Assembly: GCA_015501605.1 (NCBI GenBank)
Contig: JADNRZ010000031.1
Span: 1 to 64,000, forward strand
Direction of reading: 5' to 3'
Length of the DNA stretch: 64,000 bases
DNA from: Panaeolus papilionaceus
Lineage: Eukaryota; Basidiomycota; Agaricomycetes; Agaricales
Shown here: positions 24,901 through 35,141 of the stretch, piece by piece
Layout of the letters: each line of letters begins with the position of its first letter
Numbering within the stretch: position 1 is the stretch's first letter
Notes under the pieces: generated by a model
Database searches by the model: none
The model's input: only the letters and a program-made list of their open reading frames with translations
Told to the model about the DNA's origin: nothing
Made by a program: the position numbers and the translations under genes

Positions 24901-27141
24901 AGTGCGGGCGTGCATACCAAGGAATGGGCGTTCGGAGAAATGGGACCCTTGAGTAGTAGTGGTGATGGTGCGAAAGCAGGGGATGTGGAGAGTGCGGATG
25001 GAGGATCGGGGATTCCGAAGCCTGCGACGATGAATGCGAATGCGATGTATGGAAACATGATTATGAGGCCGAAGAGTGTGGATGTTTTGTTCAGGGCTAG
25101 GACGCTTATCGGCTCATCGCCATCATCGAACTCGACGTCGCCGTCTCACTCGTGCTCAACTGCGGTTCATGATACTGGTGCTGCCACCCCCGACTCTACA
25201 TCGATGTCGAATGATCGATATGTATGGATCCACTCCCGCGGTCGTCTCCTCGCTGAACCTGGCAAAGGACGAAAAGCCATTATCTTAAATGGACGGGTGG
25301 GTGATATGTGGGGTGTGAAGTGGAGGGATATCGTTGATGCTGGTGGGATCACAAGGGCAGGTCGGATGCTGGTTAATGTGGCACTGTCGACGAATGAGGA
25401 CGGGAAGGAGAAGGGGGAGGAAAGGGACAGAGGGAGAGAAAGTGGGAGAAATGAGGGAGAGGACGACGAAAGCAGAGCGAGACCGAGGAGTGGAAAGGGT
25501 AAAGAGCGTGATTCAAATGAACGCGAACAGTCGAGACCGCCTACGGCCAAGGACGCGTCGTCGTCACCACCGGTTCTGAGATTTGTGGATGTGCATACGG
25601 AGTTTTGGGCAGTTTTGGGTGGTAGAGGAGCGGGAACGACGACTTTTGATTGGGTGGGAGAGGGGGTTGTTGATGTTGCTGGTTGGGAGAGGGGAGAAGT
25701 CGCTGGGAGGAATGTGAGGAGGGTGTTTGCAAATGCTGTGATGGAAGAGGGAGGAACGGGGACGGATGATGATTATCAGGAGGCGATGAAGATTGAGAGG
25801 GTCGTGCGCGCACTGAGGAAGATACAGAGGAACAAGAGGAGAGGGATAGTGGACCCAACTGACGATGTGCTGGGACAGGGCGAAGAGGGGAACAGGAGGT
25901 GGAGGAAGGTGAGGGCGAATATGAGGCGGAGAGATGGGGGAGTTGTGGATGTGTGGGTTGTGGTGTTTAGAGGGGATGCGGAGGATGAGGATGAGTCACT
26001 TGGGGTTAATCTTGGGATACAGTCAGCGGCTGAACCGTATGCACCAGGCGCAGATGTCTCGTACGCACCTCTTTTCGCTCAAGTTCGTATTGTGGGTGCG
26101 GACATTTGTTGGAACGGGACGAAAGAGGGAGAACGGGATGTAGGACCCCTTCTTGACGCCTCTGGCGCAATTCCACTCTCATCTGGTCCTGGGATGGTCA
26201 CATTTTCGCTGGATTCCAGTTCGCTATCCCCACCCTCCCCGTCGTCCTTGACGTCTCCTCGCATCTCCACGAATGCCCCGTCTTCCGCCACACCCAAAGC
26301 TTCCTCCAAATTACCACCACGTCTCTCAAATCTTTTCGACATCCTGTCAACCCAACGCGGTACCTCGTGGCAATACGAGCTGCAGCAACGTCGGTTCTTG
26401 GCGCAGAGAGTGAAGGAGGAGCTGACTAAGCTTGAAAGTATTGATCTGTCGTTTGGCGGTGTCGAGGGATGTTTGTGGGCGAGGCAGCAACAGAGAACAG
26501 CAGGGGTCGTTCCATATCCGTGTGCAGAGAGCGGGACGGTGAATGGTGAAGCTAGAAAGACGATTGCGAACATGCCGCGTCGCATGAGCGTCACGGGTGA
26601 TTCACGGGGCGATGGAGGGTTTAGGCACCAGACAACCTTCCAGAGTCAGGGCGCGACGTACACGGATCTCAATGCGCAGACAATCATCGAAGAACTTATG
26701 GATGCTCGATCATTCCCAACCCCGTACCAACAGCAACAGCAACAAGTTCCGATGCAGAAACAGGGTTATCGTCCATTCCCTTCATATCCTAATCTTACGA
26801 GCGCCCCTCCTGACATGTACGAAAATGCCTTCGATCGAATGGCGATGCCCCCTCCGTTCGGTTTCCCCTCCCCAGGAATGCAATCTCCACCGATGCCTCC
26901 TCCATCTCATCCAATGCATTCTCCTGGGTTGTCAATGCGTCCAACTGGACCGATATCGAGACCTTCAACAATACCCCCTCCTCAGGCCTACCCTCCGTCT
27001 GCGCATTGCAATATGTCCGGGCCGATGTCGATTCCACCAGGTTTCCAAGCACAGATGCAGATGGAAGCTCAGATGAACATCAGGAACGACTTGGTGCAGC
27101 AACATGGGACCAAGAGAAATTGGGCAGATATGGGCATGTAG
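18991..27141 (+). CDS. wc-1: White Collar-1-type blue-light photoreceptor (LOV/PAS)
   Basis: The exons 18991-19712, 21714-23474 and 23550-27141 join in phase to 2,024 aa. The first 820 residues are low-complexity (Ser, Gly, Gln, His-Gln). The LOV domain starts near residue 815 (SFVVVDVRRHDSPIVYAS). The flavin motif GRNCRFLQ puts the photoactive Cys near 856, and the domain ends with LMNYRRDGTAFMNLVSVIPV. A second PAS follows near 1165-1420 and a third near 1505. No GATA zinc finger is present, as expected in basidiomycete WC-1, which works with a zinc-finger WC-2 partner in the nucleus to induce light genes. Exon 1 is separated by a 2-kb intron, so a start in exon 2 (ATG 21,811) is possible. 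The protein is long for the family. Confidence 0.88.
21159..21176 (+). repeat. Poly(G) run of 18 in wc-1 intron 1
   Basis: Eighteen consecutive G residues follow GGGGCCC. The corresponding place in units 1 and 2 has only a short G run (near 3,700 and 9,020). Confidence 0.9.
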
Positions 27142-28218
27142 TGGTAGTGGGATGTGAGGTTTGTCATTTTTTTTTTCTTTTCTCGTCTATGCGCCGTTTC
27201 TAAAGCCATCCGCAGACTCCTCCAACCAATACCCTCTCAAGTTACGCCATCGTTTCTCTATTATGTACATCTGTTTTACGCACCGACACACGATACCCTC
27301 ATTTGTTAGATCCTGGATCCATTTTCCATAACACCAGTCATATTCTCTCATGCGATACCTCTTTTTTCCTCCCACCCTTCGCAATAATCCATACACGCCT
27401 TTCCACGTACCCTCCACTCCTCGTCTTCATACCGCTCGTCACGACCACACCAATCCAAAAGTATAAGTCGGGCAGGCCTCACATTGCCTGTCGTCTGTAT
27501 ATCATATTTGTAGTTTTTTTTTTTTCATTATATTTTCCTTATCTCGTCAGCATATATCATACTTGCGCATATTTACACTCATCACTTTATCATACCTTGT
27601 TTCATTTCAGTTCTCATTTGATCTCGCAGTTTTCTTTAGGGATTTTTGGCCTTCTTGGTTCTTGTCGTTTTATTTTTACGGCTATATTGACTTATCTTCA
27701 TGGCAGAGGTAGAACATATCCTCTTGTCGGCATCACGTATCATGTTACTTATATCTTTCTTGTGCTTTATCATCTACATACATGCAACTTTGTACTTATA
27801 TGTTTACACGCAATCACATCACAATATGAAGGTTCTCTTGGTATGGTTTTGTGGAGTAGGCGAATTCGTCACGTTTGGCGAGACTGACATTATTAATCCC
27901 CATCTTGTCATAATCAATACATTCCCCGACTTAAACGACTGTTAGTCTGCGTCTGGATATCACCGAGGTCACCTAGCCAAGATGATCAAATCACGATAAC
28001 GCCCCGGGTGGATTTCCTGAGAAGTCATCTGGTTCAGAAGGATGGAAAAGGGTTCTTCCTGTTCGCTATGAAGAGATGCCATTCGGATACGTCCCAACCG
28101 CTGCGTACTCACAATCAATCTTCGAACTGTGCTGACTCTGGGCACGCAGGTATAAGAATTGTTGGGGTGGTGTTATGTGCTGTCGTGGTACTCCAACTCA
28201 CTCCCAACTGCCGTAATA
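27142..28218. other. Intergenic: wc-1 3' flank and GH11 promoter
   Basis: T-rich sequence just after the wc-1 stop probably includes its 3' UTR. No gene is visible. A TATA-like TATAAG at 28,151 belongs to the next gene. Confidence 0.5.
28151..28156 (+). promoter_or_regulatory. TATA-like box of the first GH11 gene
   Basis: TATAAG lies 68 bp before the chosen ATG at 28,219. An in-frame ATG at 28,159 would sit directly on this box and lacks a signal peptide, which is why the later start was chosen. Confidence 0.5.
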
Positions 28219-28953
28219 ATGTTGAACTGGAAAGCTCCCCTCGCCTTTATCGCAGCCATAGTGTCTGCCTGTGTTGCGTCCCCCACTATACCAAGACTTG
28301 TAACCCGTGCAGGAACGCCTAACAGTGCTGGTTTCCATGACGGAGTCTTCTACAGTTGGTGGTCGGATGGCGCTGGAAATGCTACATATACCAATGGCCC
28401 TGGTGGATCCTACTCGGTTAATTGGACGGATAGCCAGGGTAACTTCTTCGGTGGAAAAGGCTGGAACTCTGCTTCAAACAATAGGTATGTCAAAGCGCTA
28501 GTATCAACCAACACCAGAATTCCACTGATCACCACTCACAGAGTTGTCAATTACGATGGGACATTCGAGCCCAAGGGCACCGCGTACTTGAGCTTTTACC
28601 AATGGAACCAAAAGACAAACGACGACTATTACGTCCTCGAGTCCTACGGGACCTTCAATCCAGCAGACTACAGCCCGATAAAGGGCAGGATAACCTGCAA
28701 CGGCGCCAACTACGATGTCGTCGATGTGTGGCGAATCCCTATAGGGCTTGAGCCAATCTCATATCACTACTACTCCGTTCGTAACCCTAAGCTACCAAAC
28801 GGCCATGTCAGTGGGACCATTGACTTTGCGTGTCACCTTGCGGGGTGGACGAGCTTAGGTCTGACTCATTACAGGGTATCCGGACAGGATGTCCAACTTA
28901 TGGCGACAGAGGGATACTTCAGCAGTGGTTTTTCCAACATAACTGTATCCTAA
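28219..28953 (+). CDS. GH11 xylanase-family protein with Asp at the nucleophile position
   Basis: The exons 28219-28484 and 28542-28953 give 225 aa. The 57-bp intron is a multiple of three, so the frame also reads through it. A signal peptide (MLNWKAPLAFIAAIVSACVAS) is followed by a GH11 jelly-roll: YSVNW, GGKGW, LESYGTFNP, YYSVRNPK and the acid/base motif MATEGYFSSG near the C-terminus. GH11 enzymes cleave beta-1,4-xylan with two glutamates. Here the usual EYY of the nucleophile motif reads DDYY, so the nucleophile Glu is Asp. The thumb loop is also short. A Cys pair (TCNGANYD and IDFACH) replaces non-Cys residues of typical enzymes. Secreted; activity on xylan uncertain. Tandem with a paralog 650 bp downstream. 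Confidence 0.88.
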   Translation: MLNWKAPLAFIAAIVSACVASPTIPRLVTRAGTPNSAGFHDGVFYSWWSDGAGNATYTNGPGGSYSVNWTDSQGNFFGGKGWNSASNNRYVKALVSTNTRIPLITTHRVVNYDGTFEPKGTAYLSFYQWNQKTNDDYYVLESYGTFNPADYSPIKGRITCNGANYDVVDVWRIPIGLEPISYHYYSVRNPKLPNGHVSGTIDFACHLAGWTSLGLTHYRVSGQDVQLMATEGYFSSGFSNITVS

Positions 28954-29048
28954 CAGTATCAATTTCAATTTGCATAACGTTCTTCGGATACTGATAACGA
29001 AGGCAGTCAACACCAGAACAAAATTTCAATAGCGGGGCGGTATGTCAG

Positions 29049-29126
29049 TCTCTGTTAGTATATCGGTTAGTACACGCGCCTGTCATTGGACCGCGCGAAA
29101 GCTGGGTTCGACTCCCAGACAGAGAG
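29049..29126 (+). tRNA. tRNA-Asp (GTC) with a 6-nt intron
   Basis: Acceptor strands TCTCTGT (29,049) and ACAGAGA (29,119) pair perfectly, and the T arm is CTGGG-TTCGACT-CCCAG. The anticodon stem is CGCGC with GCGCG, and the loop CTGTCA carries anticodon GTC. Six extra bases, TTGGAC, sit at the usual intron site one base 3' of the anticodon. A T run follows at 29,131. It lies on the same strand between two GH11 genes. Confidence 0.9.
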
Positions 29127-29546
29127 TATATTTTTTCTTCTCTTGATTAATGTTATGCGGGGGCTATGTAGTACAAGAGCGTGCTCAATTTTTTGTTTGA
29201 AACTCTCTTCAAAGCCTTCTTTTGATTGACACCGACCTGTGCACTCGAAAGATACGGTTTGACCTCACACGTCATCCGTGATCGATAACTGCTGCGGATA
29301 GTCTAAAGGCCCCATAAATCAATCAACCCAATTCATTCAAGGGGATAGGCAGCCCATACCGAATCTACCGGTACTTCCTATTTTTCCGAGTTAGGTCACC
29401 TGGCTCGACATATGCAAGAATGCTCTGGTTTTCTGCTTGGTGCCTTCGTTAAAGTAAGGGATTCGAGGTGGCATCACTCGTAAGCAATCAAAAACTCAGT
29501 ATCGAAGTCAACGCTGCTCCGACATTTTTTCGAGAGTGAATGTGCA

Positions 29547-29552
29547 TATAAG
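29547..29552 (+). promoter_or_regulatory. TATA-like box of the second GH11 gene
   Basis: TATAAG, 62 bp upstream of the ATG at 29,609; same spacing class as in the first GH11 gene. Confidence 0.5.
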
Positions 29553-29608
29553 AGTGTCTTGCTTAAATGTTCCATTTGTTTGAGCGACTTCGGCGTATTA
29601 CGACAACA

Positions 29609-30346
29609 ATGCGTTTTGATTCATATATGGCTGTCGTCGCAATCGCAGTTTCCACCTGTGTTCAAGCCTCTCCGGCCACTTCGAGACTGTTTGCGCGCGC
29701 AAGTACTCCCAACACCAACGGCGTTCACGATGGGTGGTATTATACATGGTGGACAGATGGAGCATCATCTGATGCGACGTACACCAACGGTCCAGGTGGA
29801 TCGTATTCCGTCAACTGGGTAAAAGGCAAAGGCGATCTCTACGGTGGAAAGGGTTGGCAAACTGGTTCAGCGAAGAGGTATGCATCTGTTTTCATCCGAC
29901 CGCACAATGGGTGACTGAGGCGATACATCCTTACTATCAGAGTGGCAAAATATGAGGGAACATTCAACCCCACGGGCAACGGTTACTTTGGCTTGTATGG
30001 GTGGAACAAGGACCCGATGACCGAATATCACGTCTTGGAGTCCTACGGGACGTATAATCCAGCGACTTCCAGCCCTCTGAAAGGAAAGGTTGTCTGCAAT
30101 GGCGCCACTTATGACATTATCCTCACTATCCGCTATCCAATCGGTTTTTCACCCACTATATATCAGTACTGGTCCATCCGCAATCCCAAACTTCCAAACG
30201 GGAAGATAGGCGGAACCATCGACTTTGGGTGTCACGTCGCTGCGTGGGAAGGTCTAGGAATGAAATTGGGAAATACCCCTGACTTTCAGATTATGGCGAC
30301 GGAGGGATACATGAGTACTGGAAGCTCAAATATAACTATTTCCTGA
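29609..30346 (+). CDS. GH11 endo-beta-1,4-xylanase-family protein
   Basis: The exons 29609-29877 and 29941-30346 give 224 aa. The 63-bp intron contains an in-frame stop and sits at the same codon as in the upstream paralog. A signal peptide (MRFDSYMAVVAIAVSTCVQA) leads into YSVNW, YGGKGW, LESYGTYNP, QYWSIRNPKLPNG and MATEGYMSTG. The nucleophile motif reads MTEYHVLE, so the catalytic Glu is kept although the second Tyr of EYY is His. The acid/base Glu is in MATEGY. As in the paralog, the thumb is short, and a Cys pair (VCNGATYD, IDFGCH) is predicted to form a disulfide. Likely a secreted xylanase. Confidence 0.9.
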
Positions 30347-31075
30347 GTGTAACCTCTTACATAGAGTCTGTAGATTTTACTTTTATCATTCTTCTTTCGT
30401 GTGCTCCTGTACTCGTTGCGTGCCTGTAATGCACAGTTTTGAATTGCTTTTCGACGCCCATCCTATTCCGTGTGAGCTAAGTGCCTGAGGGCTCCTGTCT
30501 TTCTATTGCAGAAGGCTGACCGTGATGCACCCTATTGGCTTTGCCGTGGTATGAACAATTGCTCGAGGACTCGGAGCGATCACAAGGAACCGACGTTAAA
30601 TTAACTGTCGGTCACTCACTCATACCGTGCTACCCCTTCACAGGGAGTGCTCCGCAGAGGTAATTCATGTGATTGTGCATGAAGCCTATTTCTCATAACT
30701 TGAGGAGTGAACCTCTCAGTCATAGTCAAGTATTCCATTTTATGCGTACTTAACGAACGCCAAGCACCCTCTGGAGTTACTTGTGATTAGCGCCGAAACT
30801 TGATGATACCGAAGATTCGACCTAAGCCTTCTCAAGCTGATAGATTTTGTTCCTGGAACTCGACCCTGAAGGTATCAGCAGGTGAAATGGTTTCAATTAA
30901 GGCAGATCCTCGTGCTTTTTCAGCGCTGTTTCTGACATGTAAACCCCTAAGAAAATGGACACGAGACAACTCGATTGAGACGAAGGCGTGCTTCACTTCC
31001 AGAGACCATACCTGGTTCATGGTATATAAGTCCTGTTTCTTTGGAACTTTGTGCTGCAGTTCATACCTCTTTACA
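30347..31075. other. Intergenic between GH11 and LamG-fold genes
   Basis: No gene recognised; the last 60 bases hold the promoter of the next gene. Confidence 0.5.
31023..31030 (+). promoter_or_regulatory. TATA box of the first LamG-fold gene
   Basis: TATATAAG, 46 bp before the TATA-proximal ATG at 31,076. Confidence 0.55.
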
Positions 31076-31858
31076 ATGTCTACAATGCCTGGTAAACATC
31101 GACAATTATAACTAGAATTCACCTCACTAATATGCGGATTCACCGCTCTAGCGGCCAATCTCTGTCCACACTGCATTCAACCCACTACCTCTGTTTTGGT
31201 TGCCGATTGGAGCTTCAATGGAACCACTGATGAGGTCTCGCCCTCCCAGATGGGCAAGGCTACTATATTAAACCCCAGTGCCAGTACTGCACTCAAATTC
31301 GACGACGCAGCACCCATTGCGGACCACGTCAAGCAAGGATTCATCCAGGTTCGCGCTCCAGCATACCTCAACATCCCAGCTGTCACTTTCATCCAGGACT
31401 CCAGCTTCACCATGTCCTGGGATATGCGTATTCCTAATTGGCCCACTAAACGCACTATGCTCCTCACCAACTGGAAGTCCGGCATGTGGCAGTTCTTGAC
31501 CTACTATGACCCAGACGGCAAGGTCGGATGTCAACTCCGCAGAAACATGGACACCGACGGTAGTAATCCTGAGCAAGGCCTTGTTGATGTCTCGACTATC
31601 ACCGCCCTTCCTCTTGGCGTGTGGAGAAACATAACATTCACCTTTGACAGGACCAAACGCACGCTCTATGTTTATGTCGATGGGAAGAAATCCAACGAAT
31701 CAGTCGTGCGCTCTTCTGTCACCGATCTCAGCTTGCACACCAGCAACTCGACTCAATTCCAATTCGGGTTCAAGGCAGATGAAAACAACCCAAACGGGGT
31801 CATGAACGCCGATATTAGGAACCTTCGTTTCTTCAGGTTGTACACGAACCCCGTTTAA
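31076..31858 (+). CDS. LamG/concanavalin A-like fold protein (paralog 1)
   Basis: Exon 1 is only 16 nt (31076-31091) and joins exon 2 (31152-31858) across a 60-bp intron, giving 240 aa. This start was chosen because the join reproduces the N-terminus of the paralog at 45,200: ANLCPHCIQPTTSVLVADWSFNG here, SKLCPCCLLPNTSALMGHWSFNG there. The body is a laminin-G-like beta-sandwich with the typical DWSFNG start, SFTMSWDMRIP, RNMDTDGSNPEQGLVDV, FTFDRTKRTLYVYVDGKKSN and NADIRNLRFFRLY. Such folds bind carbohydrates or act as glucanases; no catalytic motif is seen. There is no signal peptide, only a conserved CPxC near the start, so a cytosolic or unconventionally exported lectin-like protein is plausible. 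Confidence 0.82.
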
Positions 31859-32341
31859 GCTCGTCCAGGTCTATTGTTTGCTGGCTACCCCATGACCGAC
31901 TCTGTACACAGAAGAGCGGTGTTTGAACCAGAATTTTTTATACATGAATTAGGTGCCCTGTTTTTTCCTCGTGCCATATTTTCACCATCCTGAAAACCAT
32001 AATATCGTGTAAAATAACATTGCAAATTTTGTAACCGTTTCCTCCTTAACGACATATGTACATGTTCTCGCTTTGAAACGTTTTTTTTTCAGACACTGCC
32101 TGTGGGCCCAATGTTAGCCGATGACAGATGGCAGTGAACATTGATCCTGAGCCTCTCTACGTCGAATAGTCAAACCGAAAAGAATTAAATGTAGGCCCCA
32201 TGATTGGCCTGCCAACCTTTGTTCCAAAGAGCTCGTTTTCATCACTCAGTAAAACTTCGGAGCCTGTACAGACTATTCAGTGATCATTTGGTACCATAAC
32301 TTGAACATGATGTGTGGCGATAAGCCGCCTTGAACAGGCCC
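31859..32341. other. Intergenic before the repeat pair
   Basis: AT-rich; no gene or RNA recognised. Confidence 0.5.
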
Positions 32342-33832
32342 TGGGAGGATCTGTGCTCGCAGAGATCCGTCTTCTTGGTCACGTGGGCGCGCAGAGACTT
32401 ACGTGTCACTATTGTCCCTCACACACTCTCCTCGTTACCACCATGTACCTTATTCTACCGCGAGCTGCTCTCCACGCGCAGCTCGCGGACTATCTTCTTT
32501 ATTTTTGATTCACCATTCATACATTATCATTTTCCGACATCCGATATCCAATCCACAAACTAAACCACTAACTCGTACACGATCCACTCATCACATTTCC
32601 ATAGAGTTGCTGGCGACTCTACTTCTACCCTCACCACTCTACGCTTTTATCCTTTACACCCAATTCTTCTTACCCATTTCACCCTAATATCCCAGCACTC
32701 TCAATTATTTCTTTACCCTTTCCGTCCCAGTTTTTCCAACACTCACAATTCAACACCACCTTGTAACTCACCCTACATTCCTTCTCGTCTATCCCCTTCC
32801 CCCATTCCGAATCAAATCTCATCCATCATGTCTTCTCATTTATCTCATCTATTACCTCCTCTTATCCACTCATCTTCCCTCCTATCCCCTCCCAACTCAT
32901 ACTCCCTGTTTTATTTCTCTGACTCACTCGCCCTTTGCCCACAGGTTAACTGCGCGGCGCTCCTTATTGCGCCTGCGCTAAAACTTATATTACGAGCCCT
33001 ACGTGCTCACCCTACTACGAGCCTTATGTGCTCACTTACATTACGAGCCTTACGCGCTCACCTATACTACGAGCCTTGCGCGCTCATTTATACTATGAGC
33101 CTTACGTGCTCACTTTACAATATGAGCCTATATACTCATATATTACGAGCCCGCAAGCTCATTAAATACGGGTTTACGCACCCATTACGAGCCCACAAGC
33201 TCATTAATTACGGGTCTACGCACCCATCATGGGCCTACATACTCACACCAAACCTACATGCTTACCATCATGTACCAGTGCTCTGAGCTCCTCGATCACA
33301 AATACATGTTGCTTGTGCCTTTATCTGGCTTAGCCCCCCCCCCTTATGAGTTCTGTTTGAGCTCTGTCAACGGGCAGCCTGCTCCCTTTACGGTTACAAG
33401 TCTGTCAACCCTCAATACTTGTAAGTACCCATTAACCTAGCACTTCGGGTTGCCCTCGTCGCATTAAACTTGGCGCCTGGTTCTCGGCGCCTATTTATTA
33501 CCTCCCCCCCCTTTCGTCATCCCTTAATATCACCATTATTGCCCACATATTTTACCTCAGAGATTGGAATTCACACCTCCCTTCCTCATTCAACCTTTAT
33601 CCATCAAAATTACTCCACACTGGGATTTATCGCGGTCTCACCGCCACTGGGGGCGAGCCGATGGCCGTCATCGTCTGGGCGGCCTCACCCGCTCTGGGGG
33701 CTCATCCTCCGCCGTCCATCGGCCCTCGACCTGGGAGGCGTGGTTTCAAACCACGCTTCTCATCCCCACATGCATGCCGTCAGGCTCCATACCTAACCGA
33801 CACTACGTTCGAGCACCCACACAAGACCAAGA
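32342..33832 (+). mobile_element. Repeat element 1 with conserved ends (about 1.49 kb)
   Basis: It starts with a 165-bp block (TGGGAGGATCTGTGCTCGCAG, 32,342-32,506) and ends with a 136-bp block (33,697-33,832). Both blocks recur in the element that follows directly. The left block contains a perfect 10-bp stem, CCGCGAGCTG...CAGCTCGCGG, and the right block the small palindrome GTGGTTTCAAACCAC. The interior is pyrimidine-rich, differs from that of element 2 and includes a minisatellite. No gag, pol or transposase frame is visible. It resembles a non-autonomous element or solo LTR of unknown class. Confidence 0.6.
32991..33246 (+). repeat. Minisatellite of about 11 hairpin-forming units
   Basis: Units of roughly 17-27 bp follow TACGAGCCTTACGTGCTCAC. 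Each contains a short inverted pair around a 6-7-nt spacer: GAGC with GCTC in seven units, but GGGT with ACCC in two (33,168 and 33,209). The stem bases change together, keeping the pairing. Confidence 0.75.
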
Positions 33833-34947
33833 TGGGAGGATCTGTGCTCGCAGAGATCCGTCTTCTTGGTCACGTGGGCGCGCAGAGACTTACGTGTCAC
33901 TATTGTCCCTCACACACTCTCCTCGTTACCACCATGTACCTTATTCTACCGCGAGCTGCTCTCCACGCGCAGCTCGCGGACTATCTTCTTTATTTTTTGA
34001 CCCACCCTTCCCTCCCTCTACTTATAATCCAATTTTTCAACCGCATATCACACCTAGGCGTCTTCATTTGGACGCAACAACCTAACAACAATCGCAATAC
34101 CCTTTCCATCAACTCTTCTCAATACCCCCGTTCTCTCGTTTTATCTTTATAGCACACACCGATATCGTCATCATGGCTTATTTATATTATCACGTTGAGG
34201 CCTAGCGATGACTTTCGAAACTAACCGGATATTCCTCAATCTAGATTCCTCAAGGCGAGGTTTACAACACAGGCCTTTTCGACATTCGCAATTGGAAAAC
34301 AGGTTCCAACCACCCCAAATCCCTTCAGTACCTCTAACTCCTGTTATCCTCAACTTACATTATCACCTCCCTCTCGGTCATTCGACATCGCGATCTCAGA
34401 CGAGATCTATTCTTCATACCGTTACTCTACTACTCCCAACTCTCTCCCAAAATTTTGACATCATCTATCCTTGTCGCCCCTGCTCAATCATTCTTCATTG
34501 CCAAACGGAAATACCTCATCATCTTCGCCCTTCGAGCGCCCATTATACCCTAACTTACACTCTCACTCCTTACGAGACACATCATCATCATACTTTTCAT
34601 CGCTCAACTTATTATTCTTATACAAACTTCATCCGAGCCTTAACCGTCGCTTATTGTGATTTTAGTTATCAGTCTCATCGTTTATATTTTCACAGACAGT
34701 TAGATAACCTTTATTTCTTAGATTCACAAGACTTTTCATGTAAACTACACATCCTTCACATACCTATATATAGTAAACGTAGTCTGGCGGCTAGGGGGTC
34801 GTTGGGTGGCTGGGGCTCATCCTCCGCCGTCCATCGGCCCTCGACCTGGGAGGCGTGGTTTCAAACCACGCTTCTCATCCCCACATGCATGCCGTCAGGC
34901 TCCATACCTAACCGACACTACGTTCGAGCACCCACACAAGACCAAGA
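33833..34947 (+). mobile_element. Repeat element 2 with the same ends (about 1.1 kb)
   Basis: It begins immediately after element 1 ends. Its left block (33,833-33,998) and right block (34,812-34,947) match those of element 1; the right block is identical over 136 bp. The interior is different, again pyrimidine-rich and without recognisable protein. The head-to-tail abutment without spacer suggests insertion of one copy at the end of the other, or a junction from a tandem intermediate. Confidence 0.6.
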
Positions 34948-35141
34948 CATTGTCTGTTTCCATCCCAAGACAGTCGGGACAAGCAACGACTCGAGCGCAT
35001 TGTCTGCCACTCGGAGAAACAAGACAATGAACCCCACTTGTCAACCAGTATATAATGCGTCGGGGCCGTATCATCCTTCTCCACAATATCTGCCCCACAT
35101 TTTTATAGTTACCAGCAGGCAGCTTTCACTTTCTATATCTC

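Noticed and set aside
22410..27052. Minus-strand and alternative-frame ORFs across wc-1 exons 2 and 3
   Set aside because: They are shadows of the GC-rich wc-1 coding frame, which carries the diagnostic LOV motif.
33168..33246. The minisatellite as a CRISPR-like array
   Set aside because: The units are contiguous with no unique spacers, and the DNA is eukaryotic.
32342..34947. The paired end blocks as LTRs of one retrotransposon
   Set aside because: No gag, protease, reverse transcriptase or integrase frame lies between them, and left and right blocks differ from each other within each element.
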